Shown here: positions 24,755-38,013 of the stretch, piece by piece
Layout of the letters: every line of letters begins with the position of its first letter
Position numbering within the stretch: the stretch's first letter is position 1
NCBI GenBank assembly: GCA_003993805.1
Contig: RSEF01000001.1
Location: 210,172,567 to 210,236,566 of the forward strand
Source: Himantopus leucocephalus
Lineage: Eukaryota; Chordata; Aves; Charadriiformes; Recurvirostridae
DNA length: 64,000 nt
Direction: 5' to 3'
Made by a program: the position numbers and the translations under genes
Notes under the pieces: generated by a model
What the model was told of the DNA's origin: nothing
The model's input: only the letters and a program-made list of their open reading frames with translations
Database searches by the model: none

Positions 24755-27700
24755 TGTGTGTGAAAAATTAAAATACTTTAAGATCAGACCAAAATCAAAG
24801 CAAACACTTCCTTTAAGCAACCCGGTGTAAACCCTGCTTCCATATGTTAATTATTAAATCCCCTGAAACACCATCAAAGGTAAAATATCCAATTGTGTTA
24901 ATTTCCCTGAATCACTATTCATATTTACCTTACACAATGAAATTATTTAACAAATTGTAAATGTCTTATTTTACTGAAAGAGACATTTAGCAATATAATT
25001 GTTCCAGATTAAAAAATTAATAAGGAACATATATACAAACATTTTTCTTCTTGCATGTGACACCTCAGGATGAAACTTAAATCAAAGGAAGAAATTGTCA
25101 CTGATTTTAATAGGGCTGAGACGTCACTCATATTTTCCACTGGTTCTATAAAATACTGTTTTATTGCTAGTGTCTCTAACTCACAACGTCATCTTCTACT
25201 GCCTCCATATCATGTTCATTTACTACTTTTTCATCTAACATAATTAGTACTTTTAAAAGATTTCTTTGAGTGATTGGTCAGTGATCTGCATTAGTAAATC
25301 TTCTTTGAAGAGTTTGACCTTGCAAAACATTACACATTATCTGAGATGTGGTGAGTCCCCAAAGCTCACTGGGAAATGACAGAATGTACAGGAAGTTGTT
25401 AAAACTGAACATGTTCTTCTACTGTAGACTCAGACGCTGAAAATTTTTCCTGTATGGCTAGTTGATGATTTCAAGATAAATTAAGATATTTTAAGCCCAT
25501 TTAAGCACCGTTATGACAGCCTAGTCTGAATTTACATATAGTTAGACTATTTCTTTCACAGATTTACATTTTTACTTGGGTGGATCTGTTCTCTTCCTTA
25601 TATTCCCATTCTCAAATAAAGTTGAATTTGCTGTTTACCGATTTCAGCATAATACTACAAGTATTAACTAACTCATATTTGAACAATGCTTTGAAGATGA
25701 AAACTTTGGTATACGTGATTTCAATGTGAAATCCATTACTACTGAAATACACAGTTGATTTTTAAAATCTTTCTAGCCTTAAGTCACCAGTGGTTTCTGG
25801 GAAGGACAGCTTTAAACTCCACTTGGCACTCTGGAATAGCTTTTTTGAAAACCTCTCATCTTGATAAAGCTCACAGTGATGCCTACTCACCTTGTCATTT
25901 TCAAGGAAAGAGAAGTGGCTCTTCACACTCCTAGAGAGTTCAATATTTTGCCAGGCCAAATTATTTAGAGGATAAAATTACTTGACCAAAGCTTTATTTG
26001 ACCTCTTATTTGAGTTTGAGTTCACCACTGAAATCCATTGCCTCTGTGGTTTTCAGGCTGCACTGGACCAGGCCCTACACATTTGAAGAACTTAAATCTA
26101 TATGCACAGATGCATGTGTACTGCATTTAGACTACTGAAATAAAGCATTCTACAGCAAATCCTACAACACAAAGAAGTATCTTTTGTCGTGAGCTTATTC
26201 TGTCACTGTGAAGATGTGTCATAAATAAAAGTTCTAACTATTTATTTATACCATAAGCTTCCTGAATGTGCAAGGAAATTGCATAAATTCTTCCAGTGTG
26301 ACAGTTTTAAAAGCAGTTAAGTAATCTTCTGTAATAAACTTGATATGTCTGAAATAATTGTATGAAAATCCTGTGAATCAAAAAGTATGACTCTGCTCTT
26401 TGCAAAAAGATAAAATATTTACAAATGAAATTCAAATATCTGAACATAAGAGCAGAATCAATGTTCGAATTTAAATAAGGCAATCTGGTATTATATATTT
26501 TATCCACTTCATTGCATTTTCCTTGATTCTCATTTTCACAGCTTGTTCTAAAAGTCCCATCAAGTGTCACAGGAATTCCCATGTTGCACTACAAAGATAG
26601 GTTTGTATGAACCTGTGGTGGTTTCAGTACCCAGGTGTCAACAAATGAAATCCTGATCTTTATCAGACAGACCCTTTTTCAGTGGGTGGATCCCTAAAGC
26701 CGAAGGACAGCCCCAAAAAAACTTTTCAGTCAAAAGACAGGTTCCAGACAGAACCTTTTTGTGTGTTTGTGTGTTTTTCACTTTAAGTGAAATGGGCAGA
26801 AGCTTAGACAATTTTAATTTTTATGGCTGTTAAAAAAATGGAAATATCTGAAGATTAACAAAAAATAATGTGTATTTACCTGGAAAATATGCAATACATT
26901 CCAATCATAGGAATAATTCTTCTTTAGGCAAAAGTGTTCGTTCAAATTACTATAATAGCAAAGACATTTAGAAGCAAGAATCCAATCGTAAAATTAGGGG
27001 TTTTATCACAGTTCTTTCACATGTTCAGAAATTGTCGACCAGTCCACTTCATTCTTCCCTTCCTTTAAGCCCCACCTGGAAGCAGCTTACCTAATGAGCC
27101 TACCCATCTTGCTACCAGTGCTGTGTAGGTTTATATTTGAATTGGTTGGCCTTACACGGTTATTCAGCAAAATATAACATTTGCACAAATTGTTATTTTT
27201 ACATCAATTAAACAGAGCTGATGATGGAATTGTACAGTTCAAACAGAAATTTTTTGTAGTGTAATTAAATATTTCTTTTACTAATCTTGAGTCTTCTATT
27301 TTCTGTCTTCTTTTTTATTATTGCATATTAAAATATCAATATAGTTTACCAAAACATCATTTTATGTCCAGAATGTCTCCCCAAGACCTTTTAAATACTC
27401 GGTCCTTCACTTATATTACAGAAATTAACTTCATTAATAACAGAGAACAATAATGTTTGAAAAATTACCCTAACAACATTTTTTCCAAATATTTTACCTG
27501 TCTTTGAAAGTGAATAATTCACCACAAAATACCAAAAATGGACAAATGCTACTGCTTAGACCTTATTTAGGGAGACTGAGATACAAAGCAATGTAACTGG
27601 TTTGACCAGCATTGTATTCTTAGTTTGAAATATAATCCATAAGTTAGAATGAAATTTTATCGCATTTTGATCACATTAATGTTGACAATATAAACTTCCA

Positions 27701-30700
27701 AGAGAATAAAATAATCTGTTTAATAAAATAAAAGACAGTTGTGATAAAATATGTTTATTTAAAGGCACTTTAAAAATGGAAGTTTCTTGATTTTCAGACC
27801 AACATGGGTATACAGATTGCTTGGTCTAAATAGTGAATTTACGGAGTTGAAATTTTGCCAACCTAATTTGAATTCTGTGTTTTTCAGAATGTCCACTGCT
27901 GTAGTAGTATCCAATTAAGGAGCTATATTAAATTGCAGACATTAGTGTAGTGCTATCTGTTACTAATTCAACTTTTATGGGCACTATCAGAAAGTTTTAT
28001 TTCTAACAGGTTGCATATATAAATTACTTATAAATGAAAATTACCTAAGTACTGCTTTTTACAATGCCTTTAACAAGTCTGAAATAAAGAATTGTGTTAA
28101 AGGAAATAGCCTTTTTCAGTAACTGCCTTATATAGCTATTTATATAGATTTTAGACCATTGTGGATTTGATTTAATCATACGGAGATTATATTTGTACAA
28201 AAGGTGACCAGCAGTGAAGCAGTACACATATATCATAAACTATTTTTAATTTCCCTTGCATTTCATGTCTGGTTCCTTTAGCTATTGAAATATGAATGCG
28301 TCAAGACGCATGTAGTACTTTATCTTACTCTTAAGGTAAGGTCACTCGTGTTCAATTAAAAAAAAACCTACTGTTCTTTTTAAAGTTACTGCAATGAACA
28401 TACTCCTGTATTAGCAATGGACTTAAAGCACTTTTTTTTTTAAAGAACATTTTTCAGACACTACAAATTTAAAGCTATTCTAATGGAATAAAAGAGATTA
28501 AGTGTTGAATAGACAAAGTTTCTAACTTCTATAGCCTAGTAACACTCCTGTAATGAATGCATCAATACTACAGGAGAGATTTCAATGATTAAATAGATGA
28601 AAGCATAGAATATTTATAAGCTGAAGTCCACAAATTGTAACAAGAAGTATCTGTGGTCAGTACTAGACTGGGAAGAATGCAAGAAGAAACCTATGTACTC
28701 AAAGAGATTTTAGGTCTGAATGTGTAGCCTAATAAAGTGATTCATATTTTCTCCTCTATTTTTCCAGCTTAGACAATCAACTGTTTATCTTTGCATGGCA
28801 ACTCTGTCTGGCCATGTCTGAGGTCCATGTCTGTGGGGAAGACAGAGCAATTAAGGCATAAAACTTTTTTTCTTTTTAATGACACAGGATGATATTTGCA
28901 CTTTCCTGCCAAGTGGGATGGAAAATTGAAGGGGAGACCACTGTCACGCTGTTTGCAAGATACTAATGTCCCACTGCCCAGGAGATTTACAGGGAGTCTG
29001 TCTTTGCTAACGCACTTGTCCTCAGATTCAGTGTTTATGCATCCCGCTCAATAGCCTTCAGCACCATTTCAGAATTGCATGTGCACTTTTGGAAAACAAC
29101 TTGCTGTGTGTCCAAATGCTCCCCTCTTAGAGGATCTCCTCAGGCTTTGCTGGTGTTGAATGAAAGGCAGAACTGTTATGGCTTGGATGATCAGTGCTCT
29201 GCTGCTATATGCTTGTTTGATCCCCAAGTTGTTTACCATAACACTTGTCTTTGAGCAGAGGAGAATCAGTGGTAAGCTTTTGCTGCAATGCTTAGTTTGA
29301 GACACAGTTTTGACTGAAATACTGTTCAATTCAGTTCACTTGGTGAGTTTGGAGCAAGGATGATCAATGAGAAGGCACTGAAAGAAGATGGGCTGTTGCA
29401 AGACATGATCAGTAGCTGCGTACAAAGCTATATAGGAACATACATTTATAGGCAATATAGCTGGCAAATAGTCTTCAGTCTGTGTGCAAAAGGGAAAGGT
29501 CATAAATAGAGGATTTAAAGATTGCTGCACTAATTTGCTGGTTAAGAATTTTTTCTCCAGTGAAGCGTGACTCTTGGCTGCTGTTTTCCCCTTTTTTTTA
29601 CTGCTGAATGATATTTTGGTTATGTAGAGGCGAACACACTTTGAGTTTGTTTAGTAGGGGAAACTTTTTGTCGTTAATTCAGTAATTCATCAGAGGGCCA
29701 TCACCAACCTCTGCACGTTCCAGCCAACTGCTGTAAACTACTGTTCTGTCATATTTCAAAAGAGGACAGGCAGACAGGTGAGTTCTGTATATATATCTTG
29801 AATTTAACAGACTTATTAAGGTGCTTAAGAAATATTATGGAGCGGCAGTCAAATAGGGACACAAAAAGGTTTTATTTTGTTTTGTTTTGTCTTTTTAAGC
29901 TGTCCCTAAAGTACTAGGTTAGAAAGAGGATAGACCTTTATATTTCATCAGTAGCTTGAAGACCAGTGAAGTGCTAAGCCAGTGGCTGAACTTATATAAG
30001 CTGTGCTGATCCTTAGCCTGTCTGTTGTCAAGATGCTGAAATGTTTGGGAATTAACTGAGACAAAAGATCAGGTTAATTGTTATACTATTTTGCTATTTT
30101 TGATTCCACCTTCATAATTCAAAGACAACTTCTAGAGCTGAAATATACCTACAGAAAATAATCTCTGAAAGAATATCAGAGAATTGACTTATTCATGTTA
30201 TTAAAATGCAAAGGTTCACATATAAGGCTGAAATATTTCATTTAAATTAAAATATGTAACAGGAACTATTATCTAGTGATACGTAACAGGAAGGTTTGTG
30301 GAAAACATACCATCACTTTTTCACATTAGATTCTTAATATTCCATCTATTCAAGTATCAAGCTATTAGGCATTGTAACTACAAATATGCTACCTCATTGG
30401 TTGTTCCTTATCCTATGTTATGTATGGAACCTTCTTTCTGAAGCTGAGCAGAAACAGTTAACAACTACTTAAACTAAGAAAATGAGAGAAGGAGAGAGTA
30501 ACCAGCACCCCTGTGAGGGAGCTATGGACAGCGTCATTCGGCAAAAGACATGGGGTGGTGTGACAGGAAAGAGATAACAAAATCAACCAAAAGGGGCTTA
30601 AGTGGGGTGACCTCCAGAGCCCTCGCATGTCAGCAAGGAAGTGCCTAAAAGGCACAGTCACGGGGAAATGCTCCAAACCCTCTCCGGGAACTCAACATGC

Positions 30701-30756
30701 TGGCATGCCTCTCTGAAGTGCCTGTATGGGAAATAAACATGATGAATTATAGAGAA
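24755..30756. other. Long gene-less AT-rich stretch
   Basis: Six kilobases with no supported gene or identifiable transposon. A strongly AT-rich core lies around 27100-28500. The sequence at 30458-30740 contains AATAAAC and could be an unrecognised LTR edge, but I could not match it to the LTRs elsewhere in this window. Confidence 0.5.
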
Positions 30757-30943
30757 ATGTGTGCAGTTGCAGGGCTATGAACTTGTTGGGATCATGGAGT
30801 TGTTGTGGGATGACTCTTATGACCGTGGTGTTGCAATGGAGGGGTATAGGCTCATTAGGAAGGACAGGAAGGGAAGAAAAGGAGGGAGAGTTGCCCTTTA
30901 TAAGAGAGAGCAGCTGGAGTGCATGGAAGCTCTGCCTGGGGAC
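30757..30943 (+). mobile_element. CR1 endonuclease-domain fragment, cut by an LTR
   Basis: The plus-strand frame reads through the middle of the CR1 ORF2 endonuclease. It has QLQGYELVGI, then WDDS, then VAMEGYRLIRKDRKGRKGG and VALYKREQLECMEAL, the same block seen at 38380-38600 on the minus strand. It is in frame with no stop over about 60 codons but is truncated at both sides. At 30944 CR1 similarity ends exactly at the TG of an LTR. The rest of the element is not seen after the gap at 31347-31446. Confidence 0.85.
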
Positions 30944-31346
30944 TGTTATGGTTTAAGAAACCCACAACAACTTATTGTTGTTTACACAATTATTCTATCA
31001 CCCGATGACCCCTCCCTACCCAGAAAGGGGAATCGGGAAAAAGTAAGGAAACCCGGGGGTTGAAATATAAACAGATTTAATACAATAAGACTAGATAATT
31101 AACATTAATAACAATAAAGAACCAATATTGATCCTGATACCAATATAAAAGATACAAGGATTATACTCAGCCAATTCTCTCAGTAGAAAGCTGTGCACTC
31201 CCAGCAGTGGACAGCAAATGTCAGAGAGTGTGAGCGCTACGGCTTCAGAAGGAAGGGAAGACCTCAGGGGTCTGGCACCAGGGAATGAAGTTCTCTGGAT
31301 TGTCAACATCGAGGAAGAGAGAGCACTTCACAGCAAACTTACTAAT
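30944..31346 (-). mobile_element. ERV LTR (-), partial, running into an assembly gap
   Basis: TGTTATGGTTTAAGAAACCC at 30944 is the reverse complement of an LTR 3' end (...TTAAACCATAACA). It parallels TTAAACCACAACA at the end of the LTR at 42409-42993. Upstream in LTR sense, TATTAAATCTGTTTATAT followed by TTTCAACCCCCGGGTTTCC matches the poly(A)/U5 layout of that LTR (TATTAAACTCTCTTTATCT, TCAACCCACGAGGTTTC). The rest of the LTR differs, so this is probably a related subfamily. At least 403 bp are present; the other end and any internal viral sequence are hidden by the gap. The host-side flank is GGGAC (30939-30943). Confidence 0.7.
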
Positions 31347-31446
31347 NNNNNNNNNNNNNNNNNNNNNNNNNNNNNNNNNNNNNNNNNNNNNNNNNNNNNN
31401 NNNNNNNNNNNNNNNNNNNNNNNNNNNNNNNNNNNNNNNNNNNNNN
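31347..31446. other. Assembly gap, exactly 100 N
   Basis: A run of exactly 100 N, the usual placeholder for a gap of unknown length. It interrupts the LTR at 30944, so the missing sequence may be the rest of a solo LTR or a longer provirus. Frames spanning it are meaningless. Confidence 0.98.
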
Positions 31447-34400
31447 GCCTTGGATCTCACTGTAGATATGAGTCATGATAGGGTATCTTTTTTTTATGTA
31501 TCTTTTTTTTGTAAGCATCTTTCGTTGTTGTTGTTGGGGTTGGGTTTTTTGTTTTGACTTTTATTTCAGTACCATTTTTCACACTTTGGTGCAGCCAAAT
31601 TTTTTTTAAATTTTGCTGAGATTTGTATTTATTTATACTTATTACTATAACATAAAATGTCTGTTATTTGTTATGGTTCTGTACTCTTTACCACAATTCA
31701 AGATGTGATTTGAAACAATTCATATAAACAAACACATATATTCTCATGAACATAATTTTTTTTTAATGTCATATACTATAAATATGTAGCATGTAGAATC
31801 ACTCTATGTGTTTATAAAAATGCTGGGACATATTTTTTGCATGTCCACCCCAGACACCCCTGTTGAGAATTGTTACATGATATTAAAAAAAGCTTAAAAC
31901 AATTTCTCAGAGCACAATGAGAAGAAACAGAGAAATTATGTATATGCTTGTGAACTGCTTTTAAGACTCACAACTTCTGCTAGATGCTAAAATGAACCCT
32001 GACAGATGAGCCTACTAGAGAAATACCATTTCATGACAACTTCAGACATTGCAGATCACAAACTAGATTCTTTTTGACAAAATTAAACCAGAAGGTTCAC
32101 TCCAGGAGGGTACTTAATGCACTTCAACTGCTAAAGGGTGCTCAGTCCAACTCATCAGACCAAACCCACTCCAAGGTAAACTCTTAAGAAATGCACATAG
32201 CGTAGACATCAAGTCCTTGTTAGGAACTGTTTGGATCTACAAACCCACCCTTGTTGGGCCACCCCGCTAGCTACCATAAACAGAGCTACAGTCTTCAGAC
32301 AGACTCTGCGAGACCGTACAGGTACAACTTGTGAACTGACTTCTCCTGTTAAGAGTTTTTGGCCCAGCATTTTTGAAACCCATTCTAACATAAAAGACAT
32401 CTGATCTGACGTGGCATGAAAGAGCCAGAACCTATGAAACAGGGATATAACCACAGGGAACTTCAGCCATTGAGATTGTGTGATTCCTGTATTACCAGTC
32501 AGGCTAAACGCCTTTGATTCTCCAGATGGTCCCATCCACTGATGCGTGTTACAGTGCTTTGGTTTTTTATAGAACACATGATGATGTTTATATCTATCTC
32601 TACCTCTATGCAATTTAAAATGTGTTATAAATAAAATTCATACTAGAATGAGATGTTTGATCACAGTAGAAAACATTGTGGCTAATATAATTTGGATAGT
32701 TTGGGGTATCCACTTATGCTTAAATATCCTATAAGCAAATATGAAAAAGTAGGTGGAAATCATAATAACTTTTTTATATTTTTTATGGAAAACCAACTTG
32801 CAGATTAATCTGCACATGCATAAAGTCAGACCAATTATATGGAGACAAACATTGATATCTATTTATGCTATATCAGAGAATAATTTGTTGTACTTGTCAA
32901 ATAACAGGAAAAAATAGAACAACTTTTACTAATTTGTGCTTTGTATCATACTTAAAGGTCATTGAAATAACTTAAAAATATTGTAAATTGCCAGAAAATA
33001 CAACTGTCAAATTTTCCATAAAATAACACTTACCCACATAAGCTTTGGCTTTACAGAAATTAAAATATTTTTATTCTGAGACTCCAAATCCTCTGTCTGT
33101 ACAGTAGGAAATTAGCGAGACAAAAATTTCAGAGAAAGAACAATCAGGGATTTTTATTTAAATGTGCTTCTTGAATTTAACTTTCCCTATGACCTTCTTT
33201 GTTTTCTAAACTTTGGTAGTTTTACTGATTTTTTTTTAAGTGAAAATCCATTTGCCACTTTTAGGCCAATCACGTGTGTTCTACATTCTGTTGCAGACAT
33301 GAACAAGAATAGTATTATTTCATCTGGCTGGTTGAATTTATGGCTAAATATATCTACGGCTAAATATATTATCTAAGCACATAAACATAGATACACATAC
33401 ACGTGGAAAACTTTGAAAGATTAGAAGTAATATTGTATTTAATAATTTCCAAAGAATGTACAGAATCTTAGACTTAGATGCAAGTTTTAATAGCATTGTC
33501 TATTTTCTGACTGAACAATCTTACAAGAAGAGAAAGAAGTACAGTAAATGAATCCATTTTTAAACTTGATTTCAGTAAAGAGTTTATAATATGTTTAAAC
33601 CAAACAATATGCGTAAGGAAGTAATCCACAAGATACTATAATATAATTTTTTTACTATTAGAACATGGAGCCTCTTTGCATATTTTTTTTTCTCAGTTAC
33701 ATATGTTGAAAATGTGCATAGAAAATAAAAACATCCATAGCAGAGTAGACAAAGGTGATTCACATACTAATAGAAACAGGTAAGGGTGTACATATTCCTT
33801 GACCATTGTTTGGTTTTTTAAGTCTGAACTGAATCTAAGATTTGGAAGAAGAATAAATATTGCAGACTTTAAATTAACAGCCATCAGGAGAAAAACTCAA
33901 GAGGTTCATTCACCCTTAAAATCTAGCTTAATGATGTCTAAAAAGTTTTTTATCGACAGTAAAAAATCCAATAGAGTTCCTATAAAAAGAGTGTCCCCTG
34001 AGTAGAGAAGCTATTGGAAATGACAGCAATTAAATCAAGCTTATGAAATATTTAGACCCATTCCAAGGTGAATTTGTTTCAATGAATTTCATCTGTTATA
34101 CCGGGTAATGGAAGAAAAAGAAGGAAGAAAGAAAGAAAGAAATGTATAAAGAATTAATAAATTTAACATTTTCATAAAAATGGAGGAACTTCATTTAATC
34201 AGGAAATACGCTAAACATTTTGTGAAATCCTGACTAACTGGATGCAGAAGTATAAGGAATGAAAGAGTTATTTCAAAGAGCAGTATAGATGTGTAAGCAG
34301 TAGACTGCCATTGCAGGCTTGTACTTACCAAAACCAAAATGTGGTACTTTTTAGTCTTACAAAAGAAACCACAAACCACTTTAATTACTTGCAAATGCTC

Positions 34401-36404
34401 TTGATGTCTTTTCTTTTTTATGTGCCTTGCGAAAATGGAGAATTTGTAGATAGTGATTTTTATATATCTCCTTTAACAACTGTATTATGCACAGGGAAAA
34501 GATAGCATATTTATCCAGCTTAACAGGCCACTCTGGGAGCAGTGATAAGAGAAAAATCCACCTGAAGCAAGTAGGGATTTTGATGTTCTGTATATGTGAA
34601 GCTGATGTTGCTTTGGGGTCATAAGAGGAGCTACAGAAGTGAACATTACACCTAAAAAGGAGTATTTTACGTATAAGATTCTCACATAGCGAATTAAGTG
34701 CTTTTATCCCTGCCTAATTAAAATTCCACTTTAGCAAAGCAAAAGCTGTAACCTCAGTCATTGGTAATTGTTCTTTTTGATAGAAATTCAAGAATACTGT
34801 TTCAGTACATTGCAAAGGTTTTCTTTATGCTCTAGGGTATATCAAAACGTACACAAACATGAGAATTGAAAATTGCTATATTGAATAGTTCTCTCTACAA
34901 ATAAAAAAACCCCAAACACAACACAAAAACAAGCAATGGAAATCTAGGAGCTAAGCTACAGACTTTTGTACTTCTGCTTGAGAAAGCTTCCAGCTGTGAC
35001 TTCAGCTTCAAGGAGTTTGTCTTCAGTGTAAACTTAAGTTGTAATTTCAATGGATCCTCTTCATCTAAATGCTGTTTACAGACAGAAGCTTGTAGCATCC
35101 TTTTGGTTTGATTTACCAGTCAGCAAAGACAGTTTATGCCTGTTAAGATGGTGCCACTCAAATTTAACTAGTTTTCTTTTTCTTAACATCCACTTACATA
35201 AAAGCCCTTTCTGCAAGTAGGTGGAAATGAATATGTAGAGCAATAGAGTCTATTGCACCCACTGTGCTGTCACCTGGGTTGTGGTCAGACGGTCCTCCAG
35301 AAAGGGCTGCCAGAGCTTCAGAAGATACCTCTCAGCTCCTTGTGATTTACCCCGTCACCTGAGGTTACTACTCTCCTTGTTCAGTTTTAAAACAGCATGT
35401 CTTTTTCTCACACACTTCTGTGTGAAATCAACCAGGTTTCTGGCTACTGGTCAAAGTGCTTAAGCTGAGTTTTCACAAGTAAATGAGAAGGACTCACAAA
35501 CTCTTTCTCTTTACATTGCCCATAGGAATAGCAGAACGAGGAAGAGCTACTCCTTCCTACTTGGGTTGGGGGTATCTTAAAGGCCTCAAAGATTTATGCA
35601 GTAGGGTTGCACACATTTGAGGGATGCTCTAATATGGACAGAGTAGCTCAAGTTTTTTATCACCCTGGGCACACTAGACAGACTGATTGAATACAGTCTT
35701 AAGAGTGCTTTGAACATCAACCTAATAACAATGGTCTGCATGCTTTTTTTCACCACACAAATTTCTCATGGAATGCTCTGAATTCTTATTAGCCACTTAA
35801 AACTGCAAATATTACGGACAACACAGTTCTGTGGTGTAGACATGGTCCATGTCCTGTAACTCGTAAAGCAGAGACTAATAATGATTCATTGACAATTATG
35901 TTCATGGACACTTTTGAAGCAAGAATTGCAATCTTATTCAGTGTAACAAAATTAAAGTGATATTATCATTAATGATAGATTTAACTGTGCACTCAATGAT
36001 TTCATGAATTAACACCATGAAAAGTGTGCCAATTTCTGTACTTTTTCACACAAATATTTGTTACATTGTTTATTTTAAACTAAAATTAAGATACAATCTA
36101 AGAATACATATATAATACACACACATATAAGAAAGAATAAAGTTTATCTACCACCTTAAATAAGTGCTTTTGTTCAAGCAAAACATTATCAAATAAAATA
36201 TTATCAAATAAAATGTCTGTAAAAAAACAAACCCACACTTTTGTGTACTTATACGAATCTTGGAAAAAACCCTTCCACATCAGATGCATTCCGAAAGAAA
36301 ATTCAACATTTTAGCTTTCCGTGACGTCTCAAAAGTCTGAATAAATACAACATTTATACTTCATAGAATGGAAATATATTTCATAGCTACCTTTAAATCA
36401 CCAG
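31447..36404. other. Unassigned AT-rich sequence
   Basis: No gene or clear transposon. A 134-codon minus-strand frame at 32209-32613 is the longest; it opens on TTG and matches no family I recognise. A short GAAA-rich tract is listed separately. A tandem GGCTAAATATAT doublet occurs near 33341-33370. Confidence 0.5.
34110..34142 (+). repeat. (GAAA)n-rich microsatellite
   Basis: The tract reads GGAAGAAAAAGAAGGAAGAAAG and continues as GAAA units. It is a short purine microsatellite with no gene nearby. Confidence 0.8.
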
Positions 36405-38013
36405 GAGAACCAATGACAACAAAAATGGAGAAGGCTGATGTATTCAACGACAATTTTGCCTCACTTTTCAATGGTAATTGCTCTTCTCACATCTCTCAAG
36501 TCCCTGAATCTCAAGGCAGGGAGTAGGGGAATGAAGTCCATCCCATCACAAGTGAAGACCAGGTTAGAGGTCACCTAAGAAACCTGAATATACATAAGTC
36601 TGTGCATCCTGACAAGATATATCCTAGGGTCTTGAGGGAATTGACTGATGTAGTTGCCAAGCCACTCTTCATCATATGTCATAAGTCATGGTAGTCAGGT
36701 GAAGCCCCCAGTGACTGGAAAAAGGGAAACATCAAGTCCATTTTTAAAAAGGACAATTTGGGAACTATTGGGAACTACCAACCAGTTAGCCTCACCTCTG
36801 TGCGTAGTAAGATCATGGAGCAGATCTTCCTGGAAGATATGTTGAAACATACGGAAAACAGGGAGGTAGTTAAAGACAGCCTGCATGGCTTCACCAAGGG
36901 CAAATCATATCTGACTAACCTGGTGGACTTCTACAATGGAGTAACTACATCACTGGATAAGGAAAGAGCTATGGACGTCATCTATCTAGACTTCTGTAAG
37001 GTCTTTGATATGGTCCCCCACAACTTTCTCGCCACTAACTTGGAGAGATATATTTTTGCTGGATGGACTGTTAGATGGATAAGGAATTGGCTGGATGACT
37101 GCATCAAAAGAGTCAATGGCTCAACGTCCAAGTGGAAACCATTAATAAGTGGCATCCCTCAAGGGTCTGTACTGAGGCAAATACTATTTAATATCTTCAT
37201 CGGTGGCATAGACAGTGGGATTGAGTACACCTTCAGCAAGTCTGCAGATGGCACCAAGCTGAGTGGTGCAGTTGATTCACTTGAGGGAAGGTGTGCTACC
37301 CAGAGGGAACTTGACAGGCTTGAGGAGTGGGCCTGTGCTAACCTCAGGAAGTTCAACAAGGCCAAGTGCAAAGTCCTGCACCTGGGTCAGGGCAATCTTC
37401 AGTATCAGTACAGGCTGGGGGATGAAATGGTTGAGAGCAGCCCTGCCAAGAAGGACTTGCGGATATTGGTAGAAGAAAAATTGGATGTGAGCTGGCAATG
37501 TGAGCTCACAGCCCAGAAAGCCAATCTTACCCTGTGCTGCATAAAAAGAAGTGTGGCCAGAAGACTGAGGAAGGTGATTCTCTCTATCTATTCCGCTCTG
37601 GTGAGATCCCACCTGGAGTACTGCATCCAGCTCTGGTACAAGACATGGACCTGTTAGAGCAAGTCCATAGGAGGGCCACAAAAATGGTCAGAGGGCTGGA
37701 ATGCCTTGCCTGTGAAGAAAGACTGAGAGAGTTGGGGTTGATTAGCTTGAAGAAGAGGAGGCTCTGTGGAGACCTTCTTGTGGCCTTTCGATACATAAAG
37801 GGAGCTTATAAGAAAGATGTAAGAGAACCTTTTCACCAGGGCCTGTAGTGACAAGGCAAGGGGCAATGATTTTAAACTGAAAGAGAGTAGATTTAGATTG
37901 GACATAAGGAAAAAAGATTTTTACAATGAGGGTGGTGAGGCACTGGAATAGGTTGCCCAGAGAAGTTGTGCATGACCCATCCCTGGAAGGGTTCAAGGTT
38001 GAGTTGAACGGGG
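36405..38013 (+). mobile_element. CR1 retrotransposon, RT-domain part (+), lacking both ends
   Basis: This piece begins in the linker before the reverse transcriptase (a GEKADVF-like start near 36415) and covers the RT domain and the ORF2 C-terminus, with HWNRLPREV-type sequence degraded near 37940-37975. It stops at about 38013, before the ORF2 end and 3' UTR. CR1 inserts from its 3' end, so the missing 3' UTR means it was removed after insertion. It abuts a minus-strand CR1 endonuclease segment. An in-frame TAG lies near 36691, and an 11-bp-scale deletion near 37635 shifts the frame. Confidence 0.9.
36695..37657 (+). pseudogene. CR1 ORF2 reverse-transcriptase remnant, catalytically dead
   Basis: This is the longest recognisable coding remnant in the window: 299 codons from TTG at 36758, with readable sequence upstream to a stop near 36691. 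CR1 ORF2 makes an endonuclease/reverse transcriptase that copies its RNA at the nicked target. Counting from 36758, motif A is YLDFCKVFDMVPH (residues 76-88, Asp84 kept) and motif B is SGIPQGSVL (131-139). Motif C reads SADG (162-165) where the family has FADD, so the second catalytic aspartate is lost. The frame ends at 37657 after a small deletion; the C-terminal part continues in another frame at about 37630-37850 (DLLEQVHRRATKMVRGLE, then KKRRLCGDLLVAFRYIKGAY). The frame opens on TTG because the neighbouring ORF2 sequence, not a real start, precedes it. Confidence 0.92.

Noticed and set aside
26615..26780. TGTGGTGGTTTCAGTACCC as a possible LTR end
   Set aside because: It resembles TGTGGTGGGTTGAC at 20870 for only about 12 bases; what follows does not match any LTR in the window and no partner end was found.
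32209..32613. 134-codon minus-strand frame
   Set aside because: It opens on TTG and matches no known family. One such frame by chance is expected in 64 kb.
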